Shown piece by piece: positions 1 to 10,947 of a stretch of 64,000 nt of DNA. A model generated the notes under the pieces. It made no database searches, was not told where the DNA came from, and saw only the letters and a list, made by a program, of their open reading frames with translations. A program made the translations under genes and the position numbers. The DNA is from Rhyacichthys aspro (taxonomy: Eukaryota > Chordata > Actinopteri > Gobiiformes > Rhyacichthyidae), in NCBI GenBank assembly GCA_036850595.1, contig CM072168.1, positions 17,475,982-17,539,981 on the forward strand, given 5' to 3'. Each line of letters opens with the position of its first letter. Within the stretch, counting starts at the first letter, position 1.

Positions 1-480
1 CAATTCAATTTTATTTGTATAGCCCAGTATCACAACAACAATTGCCTCAAAGGGCTTCACAAAACAGACTGTAAATATGCAAACAGGCAAAACAAGACAA
101 CATCCTCTGTCCTTAGACCCTCCATCAGGGTCAGAGGAAAAACTCAAAAAACCCAGCCGGGGAAAAAGAGAAACCTCAGAAACACAGGAGGGGTCCACTC
201 CCAGGATGGACAGGTCGTGCAATAGATGTGTCCAGGACAGTCACTGACAAATAGTCCATTATATGTATAGGTGAATGAAAAATGTATATGAATATAGTCC
301 ATGATAATGTCAGGAACAGTCCATCTGAGTGAGAGGAACTGGGTCAGGATGGGTCCATGGGTCGGGACAGGATCACAGATGGGCCACAGCTAAGGTCCAG
401 TCATCACTGGGACGTCTAACAGCAGACATCTGCAACAGTATCCACTCCCCCAGAGGAGAGTGTCTTTTTTATCTAGATAA
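1..480. repeat. fish interspersed repeat at the window edge
   Basis: This non-coding stretch opens with the motif caattcaattttatttgtat followed by agcccagtatcaca and a 'cctcaaagggcttcacaaaa' segment. That pattern is common in dispersed repeats of fish genomes. It continues through a run of short similar phrases (repeated variants of 'ggtccatgggtcgg' and 'caggacagtc'). The left end is cut by the window. I cannot name the family, and the right limit is approximate. Confidence 0.5.
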
Positions 481-551
481 TAGGCTACCAGTGAGCAACA
501 CAGTCACATATATAAAGGCAATAGCCTAACATGTTTATGCATCTCTTTTCA

Positions 552-3500
552 GTTTGGTGGACAAGCACACAGCAGAATGCCTCAATCCACTGAAAAAAGG
601 GGAGCAGGCCAACCAGTGGATAAAGGGAATATGCAGAATGTTTTCCCCAAATATCAAGTCTCCTGGAGGCCAATATAGATCGTTGTATCTATGGCCAAAG
701 GGGGTTTGAAGATTCCACCTTTGAGGAGATGTGTACAGCCAGTTTGCCTCTCAAAAGGCCAAGCCAGCCAATTTCTCAGAGGAGGAGAAAAAAAGGATAC
801 AGATGGCCTTCACCTCTGTCCAAAGATGGCGTAACACTCCACTGACCCACATCGCCAGTGTCCAGATGAGGCGTTTCAAGAAGTATATCAATGAAAAAGA
901 GAAGGTAAGAATGACACACCTTTTAAAAAAGAAAAGCACATTTTTAATCATTAATTCAGTAGGTAATGGTAACATGTTAATAATACATATACATAGTTCT
1001 GTATAGTATAGTTTATGTTTCTGCACAGTTTATATTCCTGCATAGTTTGTATTTTTATTGTATTGTATTCTTTTCAAATGCCACCTTTTCAAATTGCCAT
1101 TATTTCTATTTGATATTATTTATCTACTTTATACATAAGAAATTGTTTGGCATTCATGGGGGCATCAAAGGAATACTTTTATTGTACAGGGAGACATATT
1201 TCCATACTGTGCACATGACAGTAAACTCAATAAACAATATGTAATATGTCTGCAACAGAGAAACTCACTTACACTTAATAAAAAAAAAATCCTTTTGTCT
1301 CCAGCAACTTCATGGCACCACTAAGGCCTCCCAGAGACCTTCAACATCATGGTCGGGAGACACAGCGAGTGACAGCGAGCTGGTCGCTGTATGCAAGTCT
1401 ATGGAAGGTTAGAAGAATGCAAAAATTAAAGACAGTTTCAGTTTTGCCCTGATATTACTGTAGTATTTTTTTTCTTTCTTATGTCAGAGTCTCTTGAGTC
1501 CAAGGTGCCTGGTACAAAGCAGCCAGAGGACACTGTACGGCACAAGGAACCAGAGCCAAGAGTTTCCCAGCCTCCTCAATCGGTTCTCCTGCCCTCTCCC
1601 TCCCCTGTGGCCTCCAGGGAAACAGAGTCTGCTCAACCTCCTCAAGAACCTCATTCGTCTGTTCCACCCAAGCCTAGGAGGTCTGAATCCAGCAGTAAGC
1701 TCACAAAGACCACCCTGTCCATGAGCCAGCCATCACTTTCGGGTGACACCCCTGTAAGTAACAAAATGAGCTATAACAAAATAGATAATACAGCACAGTA
1801 CTAATGATTCTGTGTGTTAAATATATTAAGGTGGAACTTGAGGGCTGGGTTCGCCTGTGGGAGAACCCCAATGTCATCCCACCAGCTGACATCACGAGGT
1901 TAAAAGAGGACACAGAGAGAGGGCTCTTCACTCCTCCGCAGACATACAAGGACCACACTGGAGCCCTTAAACGCAGGCGGCTCATGAAGTCGGACCGCAT
2001 GTGGTTTTATCCCCCAGAAGCTCCAGGCTACATTGGTGGAGCTCTGCCAAACCCTGGGGCCTTTTTTCGGAGCCGCGTGTGCATGTCGAGCCCTGTTGGA
2101 GTGTGGAGGTACTCGCTGAAGTGTACCTGTATAAGTCTGGCTTCCACCACCGGGTAAATACAACTTTGAAGAATAGTGCATTTTATTATAGTGTCTTATT
2201 ATTGATTGGTTGGACTGATGACTCTGTACGCATCAGGTGCGACACATTTGTGACATCGCTAGCTGGTACACGTTGATGACGGAGGTCCTGTGCTGTGGGC
2301 CCTGCACGAAGGCTGCCCGGAATAAGGAGGGTGGTACAGTGGGCCGCTGGCTTGCATGGGACTCTGCCATCCTCTCGCAGCTAAGCGAGGCTCACCAGGC
2401 CATATTTCCAGCTGTCTTGACCATTAAGTGAGAACAATGACCCCTGTGCGTGCATGACATAGTCTTTAATGACTTATTTGAGTTATATTTATATTATATT
2501 TATTTATATTAAGACTTATATTATTTATATAATATTTTTTTCCCCATGACTGTGTTAACAGGCGGGGTGTGGACAAAAACGTGGTCAGGTTTTTAAGGGA
2601 CAGGACAGACGGCAACACTATGATAAAGGTGTACAGGCAAATACAGGAGAACCACGTTGAAGAGTATCTTCATCGTAAGGATCTGTACACCACCCTTCTA
2701 GTGTCCTTGTCCAGTAAAGGAGGAATTGTGCCTGCCCTTGGCCACAATTTCCAAGCTCCGCCACCACAGCGAGAGCTGCCCTCTGCACGCCTCCTGCGAC
2801 ATGCCTTCCTTCTGGCTGAGGCAGAAAATGTGCAGGATTATCGGAGCCAGATCCTGTCCACATTTGGGACAGTCCTCAAAATGGACACCACCAAAAAAGT
2901 ATGTTTTTGTTCATTTTTCATTTAATTAAACAGTTTCTTGTCAATAAATATAATAACTTTATTATAATTTCATTTTTCTTAGGTGGTGAAGAAGCTCTCG
3001 GGGGCAGGAGGTTGGTCAGCTGAGTGGTTCACCAGCATTGGGAACGAGCTCTCGCAAATCGTCTCCTTTGTTCTCACGTGCAAGGAGTCTGTGGGGAGGC
3101 TCCAGCCCATGTGCCGTGGGGTAATGGAGCAATTTAAGCTGTTTTGTTTTTGTTTATTTTTGCCCCTTCAGGTCCCCACTGTGCCGCACGACCCTATCAG
3201 GTTTACCTGATCAGCGGGATTGCACGCTGGAACTCTGACAGGAGCTCAGATGCTGTGTTCGGTGGCAGAGGTCGACACTACAGGTCGTACTCCGCCCCAC
3301 TGATTGACCGGCTAAATACACGGTGTCAGCTCCTGTTCGGTGAAACAGTGGAAGAGAACTTCCGCCCCCCTGCTGAACTGGACTCCACAGAGCTGCTTGG
3401 CTTGGAGTACCTCTTTAGCCAGAGCACCGGGGAGGCCGCCTTTTCACTTGATGATATTGTGAGTGATGGCCCTGGCGAGGAGGAAGAGGTAGTTCAGCTA

Positions 3501-4846
3501 GACCAGTCTGACCAAGATGAAGCCTACCAGAGCGACCTGGAAGAGTCCAGAGACACCACCTTGGATGCTGCTGCTGCGCACATCTCTCTGACCAGCTGTG
3601 AGACATCCAACATTCAGCCTCCAGGCTTTGTGAGTAGCTTTTGTTTAGGTGCCACTTTGAAGAGAATAACAATCTCCCAAACATTTGAGTGTGTGGGTGT
3701 TTTTTTTTTTTTAAATTAAATTATAGCACAATTTCAGCTTACCCAATGCTGTATTCCTTCTTTTACAACAATGATGTCTGCAGTCTAAACCCTCTCCTTG
3801 GCTCCAAAAAGCTGGAGAGGTTTTGCGCTGCACTGGTGGATCTGGCGCAGTCGGAAAAAAAGCTGTCACTAAACACAGAGCAGAGGTCATGCATCATTGC
3901 TCTGTGGAATGCAGTGGAGGAGCATGACAAACAGCCACAGAAGTTCAGTCAGTTGTACAGGACACACTGGGGCAACACACTGTACTGTCGGACCAAAAGG
4001 GAGAGCCTTGTCGATGCGGCGGTGGTCCAGAAGCTAAAAATGGCAAAACGCTATGCGCCGGCACAAACAGACATCAGTGTCGACAACCACCGGCTAATGT
4101 ACACCCTGGTGAAGCTGCTGTGGTTGCGCACACCGTCTAAGTCTCAGACCAGTCCCCAGAAGGACAGCATCCTCAAGGCATACGAGAGGATCCAGCACTT
4201 GATTTTAATAGATGATGCTGTCTTATCTAAAGCAGGCATTCCTCTCCCAAAAATTAACACCAAGACGAACATCATCACTAAAACATCATCCATCTCAGCC
4301 ACAGTTTTGCCACCAGCCCCACACCAACCAGGAGTCCTTCCCCCGCCGGATTACCCTGTCATAAAGTTTGTTCCGACCCCGAGCACCGCAGGGACCAAGG
4401 TCCTAAAGGGAAGGAAAGACATGACATCACCACAGCCTTCAAAGCCACCAGCTCCTCTTCTGCCACCAACTCCTCCATTGCCACCAGTTACTGACCTGCC
4501 ACCTTTTACTCCACTGCGTCCATTTCCTCTTCAGCCACCTGCATCCCCACAGCCTCCAGGAATTCTTCACCCTCTAGCACCAGCACCGGTGAGGGCATCC
4601 TGGGCAAGAGCCACTCAATATAAGAGAAAGCTAAAATTACATGAGAGTGGTGATATTGGCTCAAAAGTGTCTCGCATCCAGAATCTCCCAATTTGCAAGT
4701 TATGTGGCCAAGCAATCCAGGGATATAAAAAATATTAAAAAAAGAGCTTCTGTCCTGTGAAAATGATGTCTTCCTCTAAGGGTATGGACACTTCTAAGGT
4801 TTATGAGAGCTATGAACAGTTTAAATTGGATGTGAACAAGCTGTAA
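552..4846 (+). pseudogene. broken multi-exon transposase-like gene, copy 1
   Basis: Nine exon-like blocks share one protein family: about 552-903, 1305-1407, 1488-1753, 1831-2153, 2237-2427, 2562-2898, 2983-3120, 3172-3629 and 3784-4846, most bounded by AG/GT with matching phases. Recognisable blocks are MWFYPPEAPG, DRTDGNTM, ILSTFGTVLKMDTTKK and a C-terminal CKLCG...FCP zinc-ribbon-like tail after a proline-rich stretch. From memory this is a multicopy, uncharacterised fish family (I believe the one covered by Pfam DUF6729); a DDE/RNase H-like transposase role is inference. Defects: stops and a frameshift near 707-735; exon 1831-2153 has 323 nt where its flanking phases require a multiple of three, so the frame shifts near 2120; the core expected between 3120 and 3172 is missing; and TAA at 4736-4738 lies 35 codons before the apparent natural stop at 4844-4846. 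It is probably not functional. Confidence 0.7.
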
Positions 4847-4914
4847 GCATATGTGTATGCATTGTATATAGCATATGTAAATATTGTATATTCTGTAAAT
4901 ATTTCAAATACCTA

Positions 4915-5310
4915 CCTGTATAGTCACACGCACCTAAATACCTACCTTGATTATAACACTCACCAGGAATACTTATCTGTCAATGCTTACCTCTAACAGC
5001 TGTTAATATTATACCTGCCTTTAACACTTACCTCTTTTGTTGGAAATATCCACCTTCCTTTAATTATGACTATTATTTATTATAATACCTTTAAATATTG
5101 ACACTTACATCTTGTATTGTAAACAACTTTTAATTATAACTATTTGTTGTATGACACCTCTTTTATTTTAAATACCAACCTACCTTTTATTATTGTACCT
5201 TTTATATATTGGCACTTACCACTTGTATTGTAAATACCAGCCTATTTTTGATTATACTTATACCTTTATATATTGATATTTACCTCTTGAATTGTACATA
5301 GTACCACACA
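4915..5310. repeat. AT-rich imperfect tandem repeat
   Basis: Phrases such as 'attgacacttac', 'cttgtattgtaaa' and 'taccttttatatattg' recur several times at roughly 75-85 bp spacing with many changes. It reads as an old minisatellite between the transposase-like pseudogene and the U1 unit. No coding frame is apparent. Confidence 0.5.
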
Positions 5311-5465
5311 CTTAAGTTTCCAGAAGGCTGCATCTTGAAGTCCCCTCACATGTCTCTGAGAGAAAAAGGATGAATTTGAGATGAGTGATATTAGTATGTC
5401 ACAGAGGAAACACACCCTGTAACTTAGATTACTAATCCCTGCTCCTGATGTATCAAGGTTATTAG

Positions 5466-5477
5466 ATTTCTTTAGAC
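5466..5477 (-). terminator. U1 3' box, copy 1
   Basis: On the - strand gtctaaagaaat lies 7 nt past the RNA 3' end. It resembles the vertebrate snRNA 3' box (GTTT, spacer, AAARNNAGA), which directs Integrator-dependent 3' end formation. The same box stands at the same distance in copy 2. Confidence 0.5.
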
Positions 5478-5484
5478 ATGATTA

Positions 5485-5648
5485 CAGGGGAGAGCGCGAA
5501 CGCAGTCCCCCACTACCAGAAATTATGCAGTCGAGATTCCCACATTTGGGGAATTCGCAGGGGTCAGCACAACCGGAGTGCAATGGCTGAGCCTCGCCCT
5601 GGGTGAACCACCTTCATGATCATGGTATCTCCCCTGCCAGGTAAGTAT
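5485..5648 (-). ncRNA. rnu1: U1 spliceosomal snRNA gene, copy 1
   Basis: The - strand begins ATACTTACCTGGCAGGGGAG, whose first bases are the 5' splice-site-pairing end of U1 RNA, and ends GCGCTCTCCCCTG, the U1 3' stem. The length is 164 nt, equal to human U1. Stem-loop I contains GATCATGAAGGTGG, stem-loop II contains CATTGCACTCCGG (the U1A-binding loop), and the Sm site reads ATAATTTCTGG just before stem-loop IV. The RNA forms the core of the U1 snRNP, which recognises 5' splice sites in the nucleus. The sequence is intact and identical to copy 2. Transcription by polymerase II is expected, supported by a 3' box downstream and enhancer-type elements about 200-280 bp upstream. Intact termini and control sites argue against a retro-pseudogene. 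Confidence 0.96.
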
Positions 5649-5687
5649 GAGTTGTACACGCTCCCTGACAGAACCCCATTCACACAG

Positions 5688-5711
5688 ATACGAGTCTAGT
5701 TCAGGGGTAGA
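5688..5711 (-). promoter_or_regulatory. candidate PSE position of U1 copy 1
   Basis: Position -40 to -63 from the U1 start is where a proximal sequence element should lie. The - strand reads tacccctgaactagactcg there, and the same sequence is kept in copy 2. The match to the mammalian PSE is weak, so the call rests on position and conservation. Confidence 0.3.
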
Positions 5712-5841
5712 CATTACCCACAAAAACACACTGTACTCACCGTTCACATGAACAGGTTCAATATAGTATATACAAGCTACTGTTATAATTATTATTTCAT
5801 AAATATTTGTGTAAATGGTCATTTTAAGTTAGAACGCAGCA

Positions 5842-5926
5842 TATCCCATAATGCTTTGTGCTCCTGCTGCTGTTGTGGCTACTTCCTGTTGAGAGTTGTT
5901 TGGGATTTAAATCAAATCATGTAAAT
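5842..5926 (-). promoter_or_regulatory. U1 distal enhancer (ZNF143/Staf and octamer-like), copy 1
   Basis: The sequence tatcccataatgctttgtg at 5842-5860 fits the ZNF143/Staf (SBS) pattern TCCCARNATGCMNNGCG except near its end, and lies 194-212 bp upstream of U1. ATGTAAAT at 5919-5926 is one base from the octamer ATGCAAAT. Paired Staf and octamer sites at about -200 to -280 are typical of vertebrate snRNA distal sequence elements. Both sites are kept in copy 2. Confidence 0.6.
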
Positions 5927-6581
5927 CAAATCAGCTTTTTACAGCATCAACAGTAAAAGCTGTGGTTTTATGTTCACAGGTAACAATAATAATGAGGAGG
6001 AAACTAGGTTTAGACAGGCTTTATGTCTTTAAACTTTAATCAACTTATTCTTTGAGGAGACAAAGACAGGAAGTCCGTCCATCAACTCTGTCCTGGTGGG
6101 AACAAAGTGGTGGTCTTTTTTGTCCTTCAATCCACACCAAATTAGGAATATCTTTCTATCTATTATATATCTATTAGTTATCATGAGTGTTCATTAAAAT
6201 AAAGATTTATTTTGTAAGCAAAAGCCTAAACATTGATTACACATGGCTACGTTGTTGTTATTGTTTTCACTCGCTCGTCAATGAGGACTATTCAACTGTG
6301 GCTATGTCGCCCTCTGGTGGTTCCAAGAGGAACAACAGCAGAGCTTTTTGGAGTGAATTGGTCAGGAAAAATAACGATATTTTTATCATAACATATATTG
6401 ATAGCACTCACTCTTCGTTGTTTAGTGCATTCCTTATTATAAAACGGTCTAAGGACAGGGAATTGTCTCGAACAGTTTGTGTAAAGTTTTCTAAAACTGA
6501 CGACCGCAAACTGTGTCACTCGCAAGAAAGACGGTAAATTTTAATTTTAAGTCAACTTCCCTTCCCATGTTCATCACTTAC

Positions 6582-6813
6582 CTAAGAGTGCCGTGAAGAC
6601 CATAAAGAGACAACAGGTGGCTGTGAGTTCTCGGTCAAAAACACGGAGGCGAGGGCCCTTCAAAATGGAAGCCATTTTCCACCACAGTCCGGTCTGAAAG
6701 TATTCATCAAAAACCCCGACACTCGACTCGATGTGACTACAAAATAAAAAGAGTAAGTGCAGCAACTGAACATTTGTTGAAGAATTTTTCACAAATTAAT
6801 AGCCATACTCACC
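6582..6813 (-). other. exon pair of an unrecognised spliced - strand transcript, copy 1
   Basis: On the - strand an exon ends at 6813 with GTTTACGAG|gtgagt. An intron of 76 nt runs to a tttattttgtag acceptor, and a second exon covers 6736-6582, ending CTCTTAG|gtaagt. One frame stays open across the junction (about 75 codons back to 6925), and a Met in exon 2 opens MASILKGPRLRVFDREL, followed by a short hydrophobic stretch. I do not recognise the protein and found no third exon, so it may be non-coding. Copy 2 keeps all three splice sites, and its indels in exon 2 are multiples of three, but it has a stop in exon 1. Confidence 0.4.
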
Positions 6814-6989
6814 TCGTAAACAACCCTAAGGTCGACCAGGCGCCACCATTGACCACGAGGTACAATTCATCCCATTCCGCCGCTTTCAGGATATTTTCTC
6901 TTTTTGCAGAGCAATCTTAATTTTTATTTTTCTTATATATTATTGCTATTATTATTATTATTATTCTGGGAAGTAGCGGGGTTGAAGTG

Positions 6990-7085
6990 AAATGGCTACA
7001 ATGTTTCAAAGATAACGCGCCCTCGCGAACATTATGGTACGCATGCGCAGGAGAGAGCCGTGTGCAAAAGGTTGTTTTGGGTTTT
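6990..7085 (-). promoter_or_regulatory. CpG-rich promoter candidate with NRF1-like site
   Basis: The stretch holds 'aacgcgccctcgcgaac' and 'acgcatgcgcag', the latter close to the NRF1 consensus, just upstream of the candidate - strand exons. The corresponding place in copy 2 (about 11390-11440) has 'cgcgtgcgcacg'. It could drive the unrecognised - strand transcript. Confidence 0.35.
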
Positions 7086-7090
7086 TTTTC

Positions 7091-7812
7091 TCTCTCCTTA
7101 ATCCTGATTTAAAATGCGTTATATAGCTATGTACCTTTTTTTAGTATGTAGTTTGTATTTTAACCTCCTATAGCATTTTGCGTATTCCTATAACGTTATT
7201 TAGAAAAATAAAAAAGAATTACATTACATTACATTGTCTATACATTTTCTTAGTCTATCACTATTAGCCACTGGACGTCTTCAAAAGTTATGCAGTTGTT
7301 ATGCAACGAAAGTGGTAAGTAACCAGCCAGTTTTGTAGACCGGCAATTTACACATTTCTATAGCTGTCAGCCACTGGCCTGCTACCACCAGGGGGCGCCT
7401 GAAACTGGTCAAAACCATTGGTCAAAACCAAGAGTGGTCACATGGTCTTTGACCACTTTCATAATGCATATGCAAATGTATTATTAATTAGTCACGTGTC
7501 TTGATCTGGTCTACAGATTACAGGAAAAAGTAGGTTTATCCTTATTGATATATAAAAAAAAAAAAAAAAGCCGATCAGGAAAATCCAAACGTGAATGCAG
7601 CTACAGCGCGTGCCTGTGAACACGCGATGAGGCGAATTATTAGCTTGTTTATGTCTGTTTATTTGCTTTGTCACTGGCAGCCTAGTTACTAACAGTACTT
7701 ATTAGAAACCAGTATTGAGTATACGGTTAGTATGCAAATAATCGCCATTTTAAATTTATCATTGCTTATACATCTAAAATATTACTTCCAGATTTATTTG
7801 TATGCTGTATGC

Positions 7813-7869
<57 letters not shown>

Positions 7870-8215
7870 ATATATATATATAATTATTATTTTAACTTAA
7901 GCGATTAAAATCGTGTTATTACGTATAGTGATTTTTAAACACAAACATTATTCTACTCCTTGAATAATTACATTAATTACTTTTACTTAATTCAAAATTT
8001 TGTGTGACCTAAATGTTTGCCATTAATATTAGTGACATTTCTTAAACAGACATTTTTTTATATATACAGAGATTACAAACATGATGACTTACAACAGTCA
8101 CAGAACCACCATTGCAACAAAATGCAACTTCTAAGTCTTTTGTTGTTCATAACTGAAACAGATGCTTGTTGTGGGTGTTTACATAGGCTTTATTCATCCC
8201 ACAATGGGGAAATTC
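7091..8215. other. intergenic stretch without gene
   Basis: No coding sequence is supported here. It holds a poly(A) run near 7553-7569, a TCTA microsatellite (7813-7868) and AT-rich DNA. The end (about 8180-8215) has 'ttcatcccacaatggggaaa', a phrase common in fish dispersed repeats. Confidence 0.6.
7813..7880. repeat. (TCTA)n then (TA)n microsatellite
   Basis: About 14 tandem CTAT/TCTA tetranucleotides run into a short TA tract. This is a simple sequence repeat, likely polymorphic. Confidence 0.95.
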
Positions 8216-8219
8216 ATTT

Positions 8220-9380
8220 GAAGGTGTGCAAACAAATACAGGAGAACCACACTGAAGAACATCAGTAATTGCCATGATTTTTTTAAATTAAATTACAACA
8301 CTTAACTGATGCTTTTACTCCTCTTTTAACAGGAGGATATGTGCAGTCAAAACCCTCTCCCCCGCGGCTTTGATAAGGTGGAGAACTTTTGAGCTGCACT
8401 GGTGGATCTGGTTAGCCTGGCCAGCCAGACAGCTTTCTCTTTGTATTACATACAGAGAAAGTTAGTCTGGGATCGCTAGATTTGAACAGGATTTCAAGGC
8501 AGGACCATGGGCAGAACTAACGCTCGCTGCGTGAACCAATCAGAGAAACCACGGATGTGACGTAAGGAAAGCGAAACTTATTCTAGTTGTCAACAAACCA
8601 CAGCGTACACCAGCGTGGCTCGAGAGAGAAGATGCTTCGGAGACGGTGAATGACTTCTGTTGTTTTTGTCAGAAAAATCTGAGGACACAGGTTGTAATAT
8701 CGAGTTCAGTGCTTATTTCGATTGTAGTAAGCTCCCTAAACCTGCTACTGTTTTCTCGCGCTCAATATGACGCGAAACAAAATCCCGCCTCCCTCGCTAC
8801 GATTGGTCGGAAAGAAAGCGCCGGAGCAGAAATCGGAGGCAGATTGGACGATCCCAGACTAACTTTCTCTGTATGTAATACAAAGAGAAAGCTGTCTGGC
8901 TGGCCACAGAGCAGAGGTCACACATCATTGCTCTGTGGAACACAGTGGAGGAGCATGACAAGCTGCTTCAGAAGTTTAATTAGCTGTATAGGACACACTG
9001 AGGCAACAAGTTGTACTGTCGGGAACAAAAGGAAGAGCCTCATAGATGGTAGATGGCAGTGGTCCAAAAACTTAAAATAGCCAAGCGCTTGCGCCCGGAC
9101 AACAGGTCATTCGTGTGGAAAACAACAGACTCATGTATACGCTGGTGAAGGTGCTGTGGCGTACACCTTGTGAGTCCCATACCAAGCCCGAGAAGGCTAG
9201 CATCCTCGAGGCGTATGAGAGGATCCAGCACCTAGTTTTGGTAGACGACACTATCTTGCGTAAAGCGGGCATTTCTCTACCAAAACAAAAAAACAGGAAG
9301 AGACGGGAATTAATGCGTTGCCAGAAGCTTCTCAATCTCCACTCCACAAAACAGCCGGGCATTATTACAAAAACTTAATC
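8220..9380 (+). pseudogene. transposase-like pseudogene stub, copy 2
   Basis: Fragment 8220-8268 (KVCKQIQENHTEEHQ) matches a piece of the exon at 2562-2898 of copy 1. A large part of the gene is then absent, and 8335-8410 plus 8907-9380 match the last exon of copy 1 (for example LMYTLVKVLW, AYERIQHLVLVDD and KAGISLP). Several stops and frameshifts interrupt it, including in-frame stops where copy 1 reads KKLERF. A 0.49-kb mobile element (8418-8906) splits the exon and replaces about 30 bp. It is clearly dead and more decayed than copy 1. Confidence 0.8.
8418..8906. mobile_element. non-autonomous DNA transposon with 58-bp perfect TIRs
   Basis: The left end 8418-8475 (tggccagccagacagctttc...) and the right end 8849-8906 are exact reverse complements over 58 bp. 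The interior is GC-richer than its surroundings and holds an aaccaatcag box and a gattggtcgg box facing each other. It also has an open frame starting MNDFCCFCQKNLRTQ with two CxxC-like pairs, but no full transposase. A clean target duplication is not visible because flanking pseudogene sequence was lost. The superfamily is unassigned. The perfect arms imply recent mobility or gene conversion between arms. Confidence 0.9.
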
Positions 9381-9842
9381 TCGCCCACTGTTTTGGCACC
9401 AGCCCCACACCAAGCTGCAGTACTTCGCCACAAGATTATTCTGTAATGTTCCTCCACAGCCTCCTGGGCTTGTTCAACCTCCAGCACCGGTGAGCTGCCC
9501 CCCTCCACAGTCACATCTGACACATACAGTGTGGGTCTTTCCAAAGAGCATTCTACAACTATTAAATCAATTATAACCATGTTCAGAATGTTAAAAGGTT
9601 TTCGTTTATGTGTTGTTCATGTATCAAGACAGATAATGTCTGCATCTGTAGTGGGTGACATAGTCTCCTGACATGTCTTCTTCTGACAGTTTCCAGAAGG
9701 CTGCATCTTGAAGTCCCCTCACGTGTCTCTGAGAGAAAAAGGACGAATTTGAGATGAGTGATATTAGTATGTCACAGAGGAAACACAGAGTCCCTGTAAC
9801 TTAGATTACTAATCCCTGCCCCTGATGTATCAAGGTTATTAG

Positions 9843-9854
9843 ATTTCTTTAGAC
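9843..9854 (-). terminator. U1 3' box, copy 2
   Basis: The sequence is the same gtctaaagaaat 7 nt past the RNA 3' end as in copy 1, resembling the vertebrate snRNA 3' processing box. Confidence 0.5.
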
Positions 9855-9861
9855 ATGATTA

Positions 9862-10025
9862 CAGGGGAGAGCGCGAACGCAGTCCCCCACTACCAGAAAT
9901 TATGCAGTCGAGATTCCCACATTTGGGGAATTCGCAGGGGTCAGCACAACCGGAGTGCAATGGCTGAGCCTCGCCCTGGGTGAACCACCTTCATGATCAT
10001 GGTATCTCCCCTGCCAGGTAAGTAT
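9862..10025 (-). ncRNA. rnu1: U1 spliceosomal snRNA gene, copy 2
   Basis: This 164-nt sequence is base-for-base the same as the U1 gene at 5485-5648, including the ATACTTACCTG 5' end, the U1A loop CATTGCACTCC, the Sm site ATTTCTGG and the terminal stem. The 3' box, the Staf site at -194 and the octamer-like site are kept, so both copies look transcribable. The product is the RNA of the U1 snRNP, which defines 5' splice sites. Perfect identity of the RNA against diverged flanks points to purifying selection or gene conversion between the two copies. Confidence 0.96.
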
Positions 10026-10218
10026 GAGTTGTACACGCTCCCTGACAAAACCCCATTCACACAGATACGAGTCTAGTTCAGGGGTAGACATTACCCACAA
10101 AAACACACTGTACTCACCGTTCACATGAACAGGTTCAATATAGCATATACAAGCTACTGTTATAATTATTATTTCATAAATATTTGTGTAAATGGTCATT
10201 TTAAGTTAGAACGCAGCA

Positions 10219-10300
10219 TATCCCATAATGCTTTGTGCTCCTGCTGCTGTGGCTACTTCCTGTTGAGAGTTGTTTGGGATTTAAATCAAATCATGTAAAT
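10219..10300 (-). promoter_or_regulatory. U1 distal enhancer, copy 2
   Basis: The Staf-like tatcccataatgctttgtg at 10219-10237 lies 194 bp upstream of U1 copy 2, and ATGTAAAT is at 10293-10300. Both sites match copy 1 exactly although neighbouring bases have changed. Confidence 0.6.
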
Positions 10301-10947
10301 CAAACCAGCTTTTTACAGCATCAACAGTAAAAGCTGTGGTTTTATGTTCACAGTTAACAATAATAATGAGGAGGAAACTAGGTTTAGACAGGCCTTATGT
10401 CTTCAAACTTTAATCAACTTATTCTTTGAGAGGAGACAAAGACAGGAAGTCCGTCCATCAACTCTGTCCTGGTGGGAACAAAGTGGTGTCTTCTTTACCT
10501 TCAATCCACTCCAAATTAGGAATATCTTACATTAGTTATCATGAGTGTTCACTATAATAAAGATATATGTTGTAAGCAAAAGCTTAAACATTGATTACAC
10601 ATGGCTACGTTGTTATTGTTTTCACTCGCTCGTCAATGAGGTCTGTTCAACTGTGGCTATATCGCCCTCTGGTGGTTTCAAGAGGAACAACATCAAAACT
10701 TTTTGAAGTGAAATGGTCAGGAAAAATAACGATATTTTTGATCATAACCATATATTGATAGCACTCACTCTTTGTCGTTTAGTGCATTCCTTATTATTAT
10801 AAAACGGTCTAAGGACAGGGGATTTTGTCTTGTCTAGTTCTGTAAAAACGACGACCGCAATATGTTTCATTACCTAAAAAGAGGCATTTTAATTTTAAGT
10901 CAAATTCCCTTCACTGACTCGATTATTAAGACATCTTCATCACTTAC

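Larger units (their letters stand above)
5315..7090. repeat. tandem duplication unit, U1-bearing part, copy 1
   Basis: From 5315 this segment is nearly the same as 9689-11465, with an offset of about 4374-4377 bp. The shared part covers the U1 gene, its 3' and 5' control regions, two candidate spliced - strand exons and a CpG-rich end. Since remnants of the same transposase-like gene precede both U1 parts, the original duplicated unit was at least 4.4 kb. Divergence is low around U1 and rises toward 7 kb, where small indels accumulate. Confidence 0.85.

Noticed and set aside
5523..5822. 99-codon - strand frame, repeated at 9900-10199
   Set aside because: It runs across the U1 snRNA and its promoter; it is repeated only because the U1 unit is duplicated, and it resembles no protein.
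8646..9080. 144-codon + strand frame starting MNDFCCFCQ
   Set aside because: It crosses from the mobile element into the pseudogene, so it cannot be one protein; only its first part, inside the element, may be meaningful.
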